A DNA stretch of 64,000 bases from assembly GCA_035041965.1 (NCBI GenBank), contig JAPYMA010000751.1:29989-93988 (forward strand). Direction: 5' to 3'. Source of the stretch: Anisakis pegreffii. Its lineage: Eukaryota; Nematoda; Chromadorea; Rhabditida; Anisakidae. Positions within the stretch are counted from its first letter, which is position 1, and each line of letters begins with the position of its first letter. Positions 29,201 to 43,000 of this stretch are shown here, piece after piece. Under the pieces are notes generated by a model. The model saw only the letters and a list, made by a program, of their open reading frames with translations, was not told the origin of the DNA and searched no databases. The position numbers and the translations under genes were made by a program.

Positions 29201-32200
29201 CGTTGAGTGGAATATGAGAAGGGAAATAGTGGTTAGTCGTTTGGGGAAGGTGAATAAAAATGTGAAAGGGAAGAAAATTTTGCAATTTGATGTACTAATC
29301 GGATTTGAATAAATGTTAGGTGCTTTAATACGAGTTGTAGTATTCATTTGTATTGCATTCGTGATTTATTCACTGAATAATGACTCGTTGACTAGATTCT
29401 TTAAGAAAGATCAAAGAAACGATGAGACTGCTGTATGATTGTTTCCAAGAAAATGAACTGGGCAATTTTTTACTTTGGGGGGGTCGCACGCGAGCAAGCT
29501 CGCGCATGCCACGCCTACTGCGCATGGCTTCAGCCCAAGCGTAGTCTCAGCCTGAGCCTAAGCCTGAGTTCGCTTGCTAGCCTCTGCTGTAGCATCGAGC
29601 GATCTGAGGCTACGCTTAGATGAGGCTGAGGTCACCTTAGGCTGAGGCCATGCGCAGTAGGCGTGGCATGCGCGAGCTTGCTCGCGTGCGACCCCCAAAG
29701 TAAAAAAGTGCCATGAAGTGAATAAGCGGTAAGATGGACTGGTTAATAAACTAGAGATTGATGGTGGTTTGTAGGAATGGAAGGAATCGAGGACAGGACA
29801 GGACAAGGGTTATTGATTTTAGTAGTGGGAATGGAATGAGTGCATAAAGCTGGATGGAATATAGCTGAATGATTGTAGAAGAATAAACCTGTATTGTGTA
29901 CTGTAGAGAACAGAGAGCAGTGTAGTGAAGTACAAAAAAAAGGAAGGAAGGAGATTGTTACGTGTCTGTAGAGGATGTAAGCCGAAAACGTTCACTTTTT
30001 AATAATTTTTTGAGACAAACAGCAGTAGCGATGTGTAGTCAATGGTTAGGGTGGTGATGTGGTGTGGGACGGTTGGACAGACGTGTGATTGGATGAATAG
30101 ACAGACGGATGGATGGATGGATACACTTTAGTGGATCAATGAGCGAATAAATAAATATCAGACAACGAATTGAACACTAAGAAAGGAAGGGATGGATGGA
30201 TGGATATACAGAGCCGCTCAATCGAAGCATGTTAGTTGTTGTAAGGCTGATGGACTACTAATCGGGCGGCGGCTTGAGTAGAAGTGAAAACATTTTAGCT
30301 TTTACGTATACGACGACGTGTATGTTGTATGTTTGGATGGAGATGGATGTGCGTATGTGCGTATGTATGTATGTATTTGCTTCATTTGAGAAAGTAGCCG
30401 TAGAAGAGAGCATCTTAAGCAAGGCTTTAAAAAAAGAACGAAATGGTGCGCTTTCGTGTCATATTTCATTCGAAAATAGCGCCTCATAAGAAAATAGTTG
30501 TTTGTATGAGGATGGATGGTTGGATGCATAATATATTATATGCAGCATCATCGTATTGATGTGCTTTTTGAACATGAAGCGAACAGCAGAAAAAAACTTT
30601 CAAGCAAGCAATCAAACACACCAACAACGAAGGTAACTGACTAACGTTTGAGATTATGGCTATGAGTAGTATAATGCAGCAGCAGCAGCAGGCAGTACAC
30701 AACGACGAGCAATAATTTCATTTCGGGGAGTCAGTTTTTATTTGCTCATCGCAGACATGATATGATTTTGTTTGTGTTAAGTACGTTGCATAGTTCGTTG
30801 GTCGGTTTTTTGTTGTTGTTGTTCCTTTCTTATTTGTCGTTTTGATAAAAAATGTTCTGTGATTGATTCGATGAAGGAGGAAGTATAGATGATAATTGCA
30901 TCAAATGATTCAGTCAGTGAGCAGGGCAGGGCAGGGCAGGGCACATGACTAATTTGATTTGCCTTCTGATACACTGCAATAGAGCAAAGTATAGAGTAGC
31001 TGTCAACCCCCGTGCACTATAAAAAAGAAAACGGTACCAGACGTCCTTGATCTTTTTAAGTGGATAGAAAAAATAGAATTAACTTCTTGTTTAACATTTC
31101 GTTTCAGTTAATTAGAAAATAGTTAAAATATTTCAGTTAATTAGAAAATATCATATTGGAAGTATAAGAGGAGGGACGGACTGGATTGGGTGGGACGGGG
31201 TGAGCACATAGCTTTGAATGAATCAGTGGAATAATGGCTTCGAGAGAATAAAACACTGATTAGTTCGGTGTTCGGTTCTGGGCAGAGTAGAGGAGCGGGG
31301 GGGGGAAACCATAACGAAAATGAACAAGGGATTTTTTGTTGGTTCATGTGCTGCTGCGTGCGCACTGACTGCTTCATGTGTTCATCTATCGCGTGGGTAT
31401 AAATGAAGATGAAGTGAGTGAACGTCAAAAAGGATAAAAAAGTTTTGATAAAATTGTTGAAGAGCACAAAAAGAAGTTGATGGGGAAGTATGTAATTTAA
31501 TGTGAACACGTGTGATTGATTGAATGAGTCAGTGATTTGATTTGAGTAGAGTTAAGCGTAATAATAGTTCCGTGTCATTCCGTGAATAAAATCAATCATG
31601 AACACCAACCGATGATCGGTCATATAATTCTTATTGCACATCACGAAACGAGCACATAGACAGCAGCAGCAGCAGCAGACACACAGCAATGCATACAGAA
31701 GATGTCCTTACGGAACGGAACGCAATAAAACGAATGTTTTGTTTGTGCTGATACATGGTAGTGTGTTGCTGAGTGTTTTTTGTGATATTTGATGAATAAA
31801 TCAATCGTTTACCATTCGAGGAACTAAACTGAAGGGAATGATCAGGGTTACGGTATATTTATTGCATAGAACGAATGAACGGAAACAACTCAAGGAAGTG
31901 GCATCGCATCTCATCGATCAAGCAGTTGTCAGTCACTTACTGATTATTAGTGAATATGAATAGTATACAATGAATCTGCTGCGATTACTAGTATACCGAG
32001 AAAGTGTGTATAGCGGTATGGCAAATGAATATATTCAGCGAATGAATAGATCGATTGGAACTGAAACTGAATTATTCATTGACTGGTTTTTGTGTGCGTA
32101 GGTGGGTGGGTTGATTTGTTGTTTGTATGTGTTGTGGTTTTGAATTGAAGTTTTTGTTGAATGAGCGGCGGACTTGGGGTCAGTTCGGATCAATGAAATC

Positions 32201-35200
32201 AGATGAAGGCAAGTAGATCAGATAGTAGTTGGTGGGGAGAGAGATTAGCCGACAGCAAATCCGTAATTGTTAATGGTGCTGCCGTTGAAATTTTGTGGTG
32301 ATAAAGTTAAGGGAACATGAGACTATAAAGCAGCTAACAGATAGATAGATATGTGTGTGTGTGTTAAGCATGTGAATGTGTGTTGCACTTAGGCTATTAG
32401 AAGCAAGCAAGCAATTCAATCATCTGTTTATGCAGATCATATAGAACTGAAAAAGTAATGAGTAGCAACTAAAGTTGCTTGATTTTTTAGTTCAGTATGC
32501 GATGACGAAGCAAGTGGACGGCATTACGGTGTTGTAGCGTGTTTCGGTTGCAAAGGCTTCTTTCGAAGGACGGTGCGTGTTTTTTGTGATTTGTTGTTTG
32601 CGTTTTATGAGTGGTTTGGTTGATTCGATTCGATTCGCAATGAATTCAGGTCATTTTTACAGGTTCGAGCCGGCAAACATTACATTTGCCGATTTGAGCA
32701 AAAGTGTAGAATTGATAAAGGTAAGTGAACTAATTCACTTGTTAATGGAATTATTAGACAATTTGTTGATAAACAATACAATAGCTGAAGTATAGCTAAA
32801 GTAGATACTACTACTTCACTGGCTACTAGCGAAATAATTAATCCACCATTTGGCTAAGTAACCAAGTGGTGAGCTAGTGCCCATCTCTGGATTGGTTGTT
32901 TTTTGAATGAATGAATTGATTGATTGGTTGATTGATTGATTGATTGATTGATTGGATTGCAGCTGGTCGAAATGTATGTCGTTCGTGTCGTTTCCAGAAA
33001 TGCTTACAAGTTGGTATGGAACCCGATGGTGAGTACTAGAAACTGTTGATGTGGTCATCCATATAGAGAGAACGACTCAAACTGAGAGTGCGTGCATAAA
33101 TCAAATATTGTAGGTGTATTTGAGTGGGTGAATGCTTTGTGTTCGTTCATCTGTTCAAAAAACTGAATAAGAAAGGAGAAATCAGAAGAGGATAAGCAAT
33201 CAGATATGCTTTATGTAGTAGTAGTAGTAGTATGGTATGTTGTTGGAATGTTATCGGATTAGGGGATGGGATGGGAAGGTAGGTGTGGGTGGATGTATTG
33301 CTACTATAAAGCAGATGAGATGGGTGGTGGCTGCATAGATAAATTTTTTTGCACGATTGGAATAATGGATGGGGGTTAGTTATTTAGGTGTTTGGGTGTA
33401 GATAGTTTGTGGTTAGCAGTGAATAGAGTGAGTGATTGATTGGTAGATATCAAATAGAGGTTTATTTGTGAGCATAAAAAATGAAATAAAACAAGATGCG
33501 GCTTAGGCTTTCGAGTTTACTTTGAATATGTCTTTAGACGGGAAATGCCTTGCTTGCTTTACACATACTTGACTTGTTTGTATAGGAGCAGTAAAGTAAA
33601 TGTTGTGATTGTTCAGCAATCCGGCCAGATCGTGACAAAACTGGTCGTCAGCGGAATCCACGTCGAGGTAGTAATCTTGTAAGCGTTGCAAATACGCTGG
33701 CCGCCTATGAGGAGAACGTCAATGTGACGACGACGGATAACAGTGATAGTAAAACAAAGCGGACTAGTGGCAGTGATAATAATAATGCCGTGTCAGAGTC
33801 AGGCGCAGGCGCAGGTGCAGGTGGATGTGCAGCAGCAAGCGTAAGGGCCAAGAAAGGTGACACTGGTTTTGGGCGAGCACTTGAGAGCACCCAACGAGAA
33901 CGTTACAGTGAACAACAGTCGTCAGCATGCTCATCACCGGCATTGATAACGGCTGATAATCGTGATGAAAGTAACAGTACTACTAAATCATTATTGTATC
34001 AGCAGCAAATGTCAGAGATAGGAAGTGATGTGATGAGTGATGATGCAACCACCAATTCAATATCATCGTCTGATTCCGTTCAGTTGACGACGACGACGGC
34101 CACGGCCACAATGCCGGCCTATCGAGCGATTATGAACGGTGATGAGTCGATTCTGCCGACTCTGTGCGAGATCGAACGTATCTGCAATCAGCTGCGTGAT
34201 GCAAACCCACTGCAAGTGCAGCAAAAGCAAAAGCAAATTACTTTAGAAGACGCTGTTTTGAGGCCATCTCTAGTGACTTCACGATCTGCAGTAAGTGCTT
34301 ATTTGATTAGCATTAATAGTAGTATTGTTGTTGTTATGATAAGGTTTGGATTTTAGCTATGTTTTGATGCGTTCCTTGGAATTGGGCACTGTAAAGATTG
34401 TTTGGAGTGTATGAAACGATTGACTGTGTTGCTGTTGGACTATGTGAATACGTTAAAGCCAATTGCAGATCTAGTTTTGTCGGAAAAAGTAATTTTTATT
34501 TATTGTTTATTCGAGTTAGCAGCAGCCTAAGCCACGACATACTGGCAGGAGGCGTGCGTCATAGAAGCACCAACCTATTCATATGGTTGGTTGTTTTCAT
34601 TCGAATTAATTAATTTTCAGGTGAATATAATCCGACATTGTCTCACACAATTTATATTGCTAATAATATCATATGGAACGATTCGATTCACTGAAGATAC
34701 GAATTTAATTTTGCTCTCGAATGGTCGCTATTTGCATCGAGATGTCGTTGTGCAGTTGGTGAATAGTTGTGATTGTGGGGCAAGTAGTCGTTGTTGTGGT
34801 GCTGCTGATAGTGATAATAATAGTGCTGGTGATAATTATAATAATAATAATAATAATATGAAAGTGGGTGGAATGTCGACGTTGAATGCACGTATTAGGT
34901 GAGTTGTGCCTGCCTGGCCTGGCCGATTTATTTATTTGATTGTTATTATTATTGTATAATACTATCTATTGTTGTTATTTATTAATGGAGGCATTAATAT
35001 TATAATTAGGTAATACTATGAGTGTTAACGTAGTATTCGTTATTGCGAATATTTATTATTGTTGTGAAAATAATTGTTTAACGTAAATCTGACTTGATTA
35101 AGAACAATTAATCTGAAAGGGTTTTTGTTGAGTGCTGTAGTGAAGAATTGTTTGTGAGTTGTTTAGAGAGAAGGAGAGAATTAATTGCTTAAGTAAATTG

Positions 35201-35820
35201 TTAGAAAATTTATAGTTTAATGAAACGAAAAGTATTGGAAGAGGTGATAATGCCAATGCGTCGACTTGTGCTGAGTGACTATGAGATGGTGGCGTTGAAA
35301 GCGATCATCTGCTTGGACTCGAATGCGAGACGCATCAACAGAACGAGTGCTAACCTGCTCGATATCGCCAGAGAGTCGGTGCAGATGGCACTCTACAGTC
35401 ATCTGCTTGGACGGTATTCACCACCTGAAGCACTCACCAGATTCGGCAATGTTCTGTTGCTGCTTTCGAATATTTCGGTTGGAGTTTTATTTGTTTGTTT
35501 ATTTGTTTGTTTATTTATGAAGATGGTTGGGTAAAGATTGTAGTCTATGGCTTGTGTTCTTTGGTGAATGAGGTTGCTTTATCAGAGTTATGATTGTTAT
35601 TGTTATCTGTATTATTTTTGGCATTGTTAGTACTATTATTATTATTATTATAAGAGTTGAAATATTGCAGCGAGCTAGTATGTCAATGATAGTGTTATTT
35701 CAAATGATGCGTGAATCGTGGTCAGCATTCTCAAGCGAAAGTATTTTCAGTGAATATGAGGGAATTTCATCGATTCTCGATGGTATTCTTTTCAATGATT
35801 TTGACGATGATGAACCTTAA
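26254..35820 (+). CDS. Nuclear hormone receptor, nematode NHR type, 10 exons
   Basis: Ligand-type transcription factor. Exons: 26254-27334 (or 27358), 27459-27567, 32491-32572, 32663-32720, 32963-33028, 33617-34290, 34357-34488, 34621-34898, 35216-35477, 35671-35820; every junction keeps phase. The DNA-binding domain is exact: finger I CX2CX13CX2C (CSVC...CFGC) and finger II CX5CX9CX2C (CRFEQKC...CRSC), then [11 protein letters not shown] and the linker [18 protein letters not shown], which is typical of the HNF4-derived nematode receptors. The P-box is CFGCK, not the usual C(E/D)GCK. The ligand-binding domain is in the last four exons ([20 protein letters not shown], then [19 protein letters not shown] and helix-10-like [11 protein letters not shown]), and the protein ends in an acidic tail. 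The N-terminus is Ala/Thr/Ser-rich with an acidic patch. ATG 26254 follows GGTGAAA. The short intron after exon 1 has two possible donors, both in phase. Confidence 0.92.
27568..32490. other. 4.9-kb nuclear-receptor intron splitting finger I
   Basis: Separates the codon of the first zinc-ligand Cys (TG|T). It carries MITE copy 1 (29461-29712), simple repeats (GGATG runs near 28315-28330, 30110-30120 and 30190-30205, GGGCA at 30922-30941, CAGCAG near 30676 and 31660) and C-poor filler. No nested gene convinces. Confidence 0.75.
29461..29712. mobile_element. MITE copy 1 (252 bp) with long inverted repeats and 8-bp TSD
   Basis: Ends GGCAATTTTTTACTTTGGGG and (reverse complement) GGCACTTTTTTACTTTGGGG. 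Inverted arms continue about 70 bp through GCATGCCACGCCTACTGCGC. Flanked by ATGAACTG (29453-29460) and ATGAAGTG (29713-29720), a 7/8 match that looks like an 8-bp target-site duplication, as made by hAT- or P-type transposases. No ORF for a transposase. Confidence 0.85.
32912..32955. repeat. GATT microsatellite before receptor acceptor
   Basis: (TGAT)n array with one GGTT interruption, ending 7 bp before the acceptor at 32962. It replaces the usual pyrimidine tract. Confidence 0.85.
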
Positions 35821-38800
35821 TGGTATTAGTTATTATTATTGTTATTGTTATTTATTATTATTATTATTATTGTTATAATGTGAATAGAGAACTACTCGTT
35901 GTTGTTGTTGTTGTTGTCGTAACACTGCCACAGTGACATTACATTGAGTGCATGATCTCTATTTTTACTTTTCATATCATTTGTCGTTGTTTATAGTGTG
36001 ATTTTCATTGGAAATGTTATTTTATTGTTGTTATATTTTACATTCATTATTATTATTATTAATGTTGTTTTTGCGGAAATTATTATTGTTGTGATTATTT
36101 GAATTGGTTGCATACATGAAAGAGTCTCCTCTCGGTTCACACAGAAAGTGCCTGATAAGTACATAATTAATTACTCAGTAGTAATAGTGTAATTGAGGTG
36201 TACAGGTATATGTTAGGTTGGTTGGTAATTAGTTTGAGGAGAGGTGACTTAAGCTTAAGTTAAATTTACTTGTGTAACCAAGTAAGTGAAAACATTCAAT
36301 CAGAGTAGTTCTGTATTATACATTTTTACTATATGCTTGGTGAAAATCTATTTTAAGCTTGAAGCGAGTAAATTTTAGTGCTTAAGAAGAGATCTTTATA
36401 CCTGTACATGATTATTTGTTAGTGGTAATCGTATTATTGTTGTTATTGTTATGATGAGACAGATATTGTTTATGGTCGTTTCGGTATGATATTGCTGATA
36501 TTGGTGTTGTTATTATATGATTTACTTGTAAATATGTCTTTATTTAGGTGTGTATCTATTGAATGGGTTGTCATTCATAATCCTATTGTTTTAGTATGAA
36601 TTATTGCGTATTTGTGTATGGATTAAGATTATAATAATTATTGTTACTATACTACTATAAAAATGATGAGGAGTTTCAGTTGAGTGGTTCGTTAAAATCA
36701 ACTGATTTTGGCTGGTTTCTGTTTTGTTGTATTAATAGCATTGTAGTAGTGGCAGATGTTTTTTGAATTGTGTGCGTGTGTAGTGTAGCTTGTTGTGTTG
36801 TTATTGGTTTGGTGTTGTTTTTGTTGATTGATTGATTGTTTGAGTGATCGATGGATGGACGGCACGTTGTTTCAGTTGGCGTGAGGAGGTTCAAGCTCGA
36901 TTATAGTTGATGGGGTTCAAGCTTCAGGTGCGAGTTGGCTGGTTCAAGACCGATTCTGTGGTCTGTCAAGGTGGTGAGAGATCAGGTGCGAGTGGAGTGC
37001 TTCAAAGTAGAGGAGCATTTAATCGTGTTTAATCGCGAGTTTAAATGAATCGCCAGTCTGAGCAAACGACGACGAATAATGCTTTTGGTGGCCATAAATG
37101 GTTTGCAAGTTTAACCAGCAGATGCACTACCGAGAGCAATATGTGAAGTTGTTGTTGCTACTGCTTGTGTTTATCTGCTTGCGCTGAATTCCACTTATCA
37201 GGCATGCTTTCGTATGCATTTTTATTCGCTTCTCGTTAAAATTCTGTTATCCTACTATTGTTGTTGTTGTGTTTGTTTTCATTTGCTTACCTTTAGAAAT
37301 CTTCTCAAAGCGCTAGTGACTCGAATGCTTACGCTTACGCTTTTTTGTTTTGAAAAATATTTTTGGCCATAACGCTTCAGATCTAGGCGTCATATTAAAA
37401 CTGTAGGTAGGTACTACTGGAGAAGATCTTCCGTCGGATGATGAAAATTTTCGGAATTCAAAGGACCATAACTCTTTTAAGATTTAGTAGTATTCTTTTG
37501 CACGCTTACACAGCAAGTCTTTTTTTATATTTGAACTCTCCATATATCCAGCACACGTATGTCTATTCAGCTCTAGTGGTGTTGTCTTCTGTATTAGATG
37601 CTCTTTCACTGAACTCATCGCTTTCGACAAGTCTTAATCGCAATATCTTTTCTTCATCGTATGTAAGTAACGTGGCGTTTGATTTTACTTGTAGGATGGA
37701 TAGAGCCTAACGGAGAGAGATTAGTAGACAGGATGTATGGATTATGGATGTACTTTTGATATGATGAGGATCAAACGAGAGGAAGGCAGGAAAGCAGAAT
37801 GCAGAGGCAGGAAAGAGTTAGAAGATTTAAACAGCTTTACTAAAGCCAGCGGATTGAGCCGAACCAAATGAACTAACTGTGAACCATTTTGTGCCGGATC
37901 AAAATAAGGCTGCTCACTGAGCTAAACGCGAAATGAAATGAATCGATAGTATGCCGTCTCTGAAGCCTGCTGCTGCTGCTTGTTGGCTTACTGCTTACGT
38001 TGTTGATTAAAGACTAGCTGACTGAGTGGAGTGATGGATGGACGAATGTTTAGAAATGTACTTAAAATGAAAGTTTATTTACTTATTTTAGCGACTGACT
38101 GCATCGTCGTTTTCTATTCTAGCATATTCATTGACAACGTGCATAGTGAACTACTGTTCAGAAATATTATTGATTAGTTTATTGATTCTGCTAATGAATT
38201 TGATTCGAGTAATAGCTACTACTAGGTTTGTTCTGTTTCGTTTACTGGAATGAAAATACAACTTTTGGTGGATTACAATTTAGATTCATTGTAAGTTATT
38301 ACTTGTACACACATATCTATTAGAGCGCGCAGATTGAGAGCTGGAATATTTTTTGTAGAAGTTGTTGATAAGAAAAGTTTTAATTTGTGAGAATTTGATA
38401 ATGAGATAGATATTCGGATAATAATTATGAGACAGATAGATGTTTTTGGCATAACAGAAATCAGGTGGAGATATAGTTGGATTTGGTTGAATTACTTATT
38501 TGATTAGTTGTTTGTTATTGGTGGTGATGCTGTTTTGGCTTATTTGAACGCGGCCAGTTTACATGCATCCATCCATCCATCCGTCAGTAGATGACCTCTT
38601 TCTGTTCTCTTCTCATTTAACCCGTATATCCCGAAATTAGAGGTCATCATGGTTGGTGATGATTCATTGATTGACTCGTTGGTTGATTTGTCGTTGGTTC
38701 GTGTGTTCGTTGGTTCATTGATGATGAATGTTGCTGAGTCGAATAGGAGGAAGGTAGAGTAGTGAGCAAAACGAGGTGATAGGTAGGTAGGTAGGTAGGT

Positions 38801-40075
38801 AGCAAACGACCTTGACAGGAAAGGAAAGGGAAGGGAATGAACAGTAGTATTAATAATAGTAATATGATTTGAAATGGTAAATGATTAGTTAGTTGTAAAA
38901 ATAGAAATAAATGAGTTATTTTGATTTTTTGGAATGAGACGAGTGGAATTTACGAGCTGAATTGAAGGAAGAATGCTTGTTTGAAAGAAGAAGGCAGCAG
39001 CAGTAGGAAAGGGAGTGCTTGTGTTTTATGTGAATTTGTTTGTTTGAATATCATGCAATCTGACGACATAAAACATTTTCTATGGTGATGATATGATCAT
39101 GTGAAATGTATACATAATACTTAGATGATATGGTCGGGTCGTTGCGTTCGTTTAGAACTATCATTTGGGATTATTGTTGCTGGTTGATGTGTGAGTTGGT
39201 TGGTTTGGTATTTAGAAGGGATGTTAGTGGTTGGTTAGATGTACGGACGATTGCTTGCTTGGTGGGTTGGCTGCATAGAAACTGATTTTGATTTTGCGTT
39301 GTGTTGTGTTGTGTTGTGTTGTGATGCTATGTGCTCGTAACGCCCTAAGTAGTCGAAGGAAACGAGTTGTTTAGAGGAATTTTTTCTTAATTTCATATTT
39401 GAAGTGAACACGTCAAATTTTGACTGGTTATGGGGTTGATTGACGGAATGATCTGAAATGATTGATTGAGTGATTGCTGCTTGAAACGATGAAATAATTG
39501 TTTGTAAATGGATGATGTGATGTTCTCAAATTGATGCGTTCGTTGATTATTAGTGCGAATAATCGGTGACCTGAAAGGAAGTTAATTTCAGTTTCTTGGC
39601 GAACATCGCAGCATTGATTTGTTGGGGCGTTCGTTTGATTGTTGTTGTTGGTGGTGCAGCTGCTGATAATATCTGCACTGAACGAAGAATTGATTTGATT
39701 CAACAAGTGCTTCTAATCGATTCGATTCAATAATCTTCAATCAGTAATTTAATCAAACTATTCATCGATCCAGACTCCGTATTGTTATCATTATCAGTGT
39801 TGATACTGTGGCCAACAGCAGCAGCAGCAGCAGCAAATCATTTGGTACGAATGCGATCAGTGACAGCAGCAACAACAGCACTTATCGATGGCACTACTGA
39901 ATCGTCTGAGTCATCTCTAGACGCATCCACAAGCTCTACTACTAATAACTTTCAGTTAGTTCATTCTCCATTGTATTCCGTCCGTCCTCTATGGAATTGA
40001 TCATCTGAGAACACACAGTCAGTCTAATCATTTAGTAGTAGTAATAGAATTACAAGAGTAGTAATAATACTCTAG
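35821..40075. other. Intergenic: nuclear receptor to RASSF gene
   Basis: Starts with ATT/GTT runs that probably belong to the receptor 3' UTR. Otherwise C-poor DNA with GGTA array at 38780-38801, GTGTT array at 39297-39322 and a perfect 10-bp inverted repeat at 38590-38648. ORF 37438-37710 sits in a T-rich patch and is unsupported. The interval 39780-39960 is C-richer (CAG array, SSESSLDASTSSTTNNF in one frame) and may be an upstream RASSF exon; I could not phase it. Confidence 0.5.
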
Positions 40076-43000
40076 CACTGCAAAAACTACGAATGCAAGT
40101 TCAACTGGCAGCAGTATAAGTTGCGCTGGTGGTCGATTTGAAACGGCACGATCACAGAGTGCCCCGAATGGAATTCCGTTGCTGCCGAGCAGCTGCTGCC
40201 CACCTCCGATCAGCTCAGTGCCAACGTCCACCACCTCAAACCACCCGAAATCACAACGCACTCTGTCAACTCAACAACCGAGGTTGTTATTGTTTGATTA
40301 GCTGCTGCTGTCTTATGTGTGTAACACTAAAATGCTGCCGCATGAGTCAGCATCAAGTGTTATTTGTTTAGTTGGTTCGCTGGACTACGTTCGAGAATCT
40401 CGCAGTTAAGTATGCCTGAATGGTTGAGTCAGTTGGGTATTGGTGTGTCATCATCAGCAGCTATGTCGAAGCCATCAGCAAATAGTAATGATGCGAGTAA
40501 TAGTAATGCCGCTAACAAATCTATCAACTCTCCTATTCGAACTAAATCTGCTGCTGCTGCTGTGACTTCAAAATCTGGCAAACTAGCAGCAAAAATATCA
40601 ACTGATCAATCGACGTTCACTAAAAATGGTCAGAATTCAGTGGTGAAAAAGAATTCATATCCGGTATGATTTATTCATTTATCCGGTGTTGTAAATAAAC
40701 AAGCATTTAGCAGGCAGCAGCGAATCTGATGATTTATTTTTGAAGTGTTCTCGTTATAGTGGTACGAATGAGTGTGCTGCAGAGAATGAATGTTTCTATA
40801 AATGTTGATATTGTGTAATGTTAAAAACTGGTTGTTGTTGGTGTTCTGTGTGCTGCTGGTGGTGATATTAGGCGGGGGAGTGCGATTAATTTGCTCGTTT
40901 CAATCGAACAACAGCATCGAAACAACGGCACTTTACTTGGTAGTAGTCGAATGATGCGATGTTATCATCGACAGAATTCGATTCGATGTAATTCGCTCGG
41001 ATTTTGCAGATTTTGGACGACGCTTATCGTTAGAAAGTTATTGGAACGTTCAGATTCCCACTGAACGCAAATTTCATCGGATTACTGATTTCTATTATTA
41101 AGTCATTTGAAACTGGATGACACATTGACTATCCGTTTTGTTTTTTCAAAACAAATGCTTGTTATTTGTTCTAGTTATTATAATGTTGTTTGGCAAGCAA
41201 ACGGATTTGGTTCGGTGTACGATAGAGAAATGAATTTGAAGGCATTAACACCGCTACTCGAGAATACGATGATCAGTGGAGTGGATTATGTGAATGAGTC
41301 GTATATGTTCCCAGTAGATTATCATTTTCACACGTTAAATGGTGGTGTGCCACCTGCGAATGCGGCTGCTGCTACTGCTACTGCTGGACTAGCACAACCA
41401 GAGCTAGCTGCAATTATTCCGCTTGAGAATGCTGATGGAGGCAACAAGTGTGATGTGGACAGTTTCGCATGGGTATGGCAATTTTTGAAAGTAGAGTGCA
41501 AATCGTTTAAGTATTCAGGATTGAGTTTGGAAATATATACTTTGTGTATTAAGATGAAGATGAGCAAGCACGGTTTAATAAATGTGGTGAGTGTTAAGGA
41601 TTGGACGTTGGATTCATCGTTATGGAATACGATAAACGGTGAATACGCGAACGATACACTTGTTGTACAGCATTTTGGACCACTAAAAAACCTGTTGAAT
41701 TGCTGTCAGCATCCTGGTAAAGGACATAATTTTCAGTAGGTTTTTGTATGTACTACTAGCGTTGGGCATTATATTAAGGATTGATTGAAACGTGCGTCAG
41801 AGTAGAATAAATAAGTCATTTTTAGATCAATGTCAATGGCACATCCAACGTGGTGTGACAAATGTGGTGACTTTATGTGGGGATTTTTAACGACTGCAGT
41901 GAAATGTGACAGTGAGTTGTGGTGTTTTGTGATTAGCATTAATCGCTGGCTATTGTTGCTTGTGAAGAGATAGGTTATAATTACAGGTTGTAATTACACG
42001 TGTCATGCGAGATGTCGTGCGTTGGTGACGTTGGATTGCAAGACGGTTGACAGTAGCTTAAAGCATTCTCCTGAAGAAGCAGCAGCTGTAGCAACAGACG
42101 TGCTCGAGTCGGCGACTGATTCGGCCGTAGCAATCACTGCGCCTGTTGTTAATCTCTATCCGGATATACGACTGATGGCGTTGAGAGATTCAGATATGTC
42201 GTCTGCTGAACATACCACTAAGCCGACAGTGCTCGAAGCAGTAATGGTTAGTGCTGAGAGATGAGTTAATTGAACGAGTGTGGTGGTGATGTTTTAGAAT
42301 GATGTTTGTTGGTTTTTGTTTTAGAAGACGACGACGACGACGACGACAGTGGAGGAGGAGGAAGAAGGCCACGAGAAAGAGAATGACATGACCACAGGAT
42401 CGGTTCAAATTCATATGAATTTCACTCGACCGATTAATGTGGTGGCCGGTCAAACACCGCCGTCGTTTGTCGATATCGTTAACGGTTCAGGTCATTTCAG
42501 TAAATGCACTTAATGCACTCTATTCTCTTAACTCAACCAACATATTTATTTGGCTTAACTCATGCACGCAAATCATATTACTTATTGTATTGTTTTGAAT
42601 AATCTCTTTTATCCATCAACCAACAACTAATCTACAGACACAGCAACAGCAAACACAATACGTACAATAACCACCTTCTTCCTTCCTCGCAATACCGTTA
42701 AAACGGTGAATATTAGCAGTCGAATGACTACCAGGTTATTACTATTACTATTATTATTATTGTTATTATTATTACTATTATTATTGTCATGTTATTATTA
42801 TTCGTTGTTTAAAGCTAATAATAAAACGTAATATTACGAATCATATCAAATGATTGGTTGTGTTATTGTTACTATATAAATATTCAGTAAAAATATTCAC
42901 TTCAGATAATAAAAATGATGTAATATTTAGAGAAATGATCGTGATATTACTGCGTAAATTTCGAGTGGCGGATAACCCTCGTAAATTCGCTCTCTATGAA

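Noticed and set aside
28300..31000. Nested gene in the large receptor intron
   Set aside because: Only simple repeats, MITE copy 1 and chance ORFs; no phase-consistent exon pairs found.
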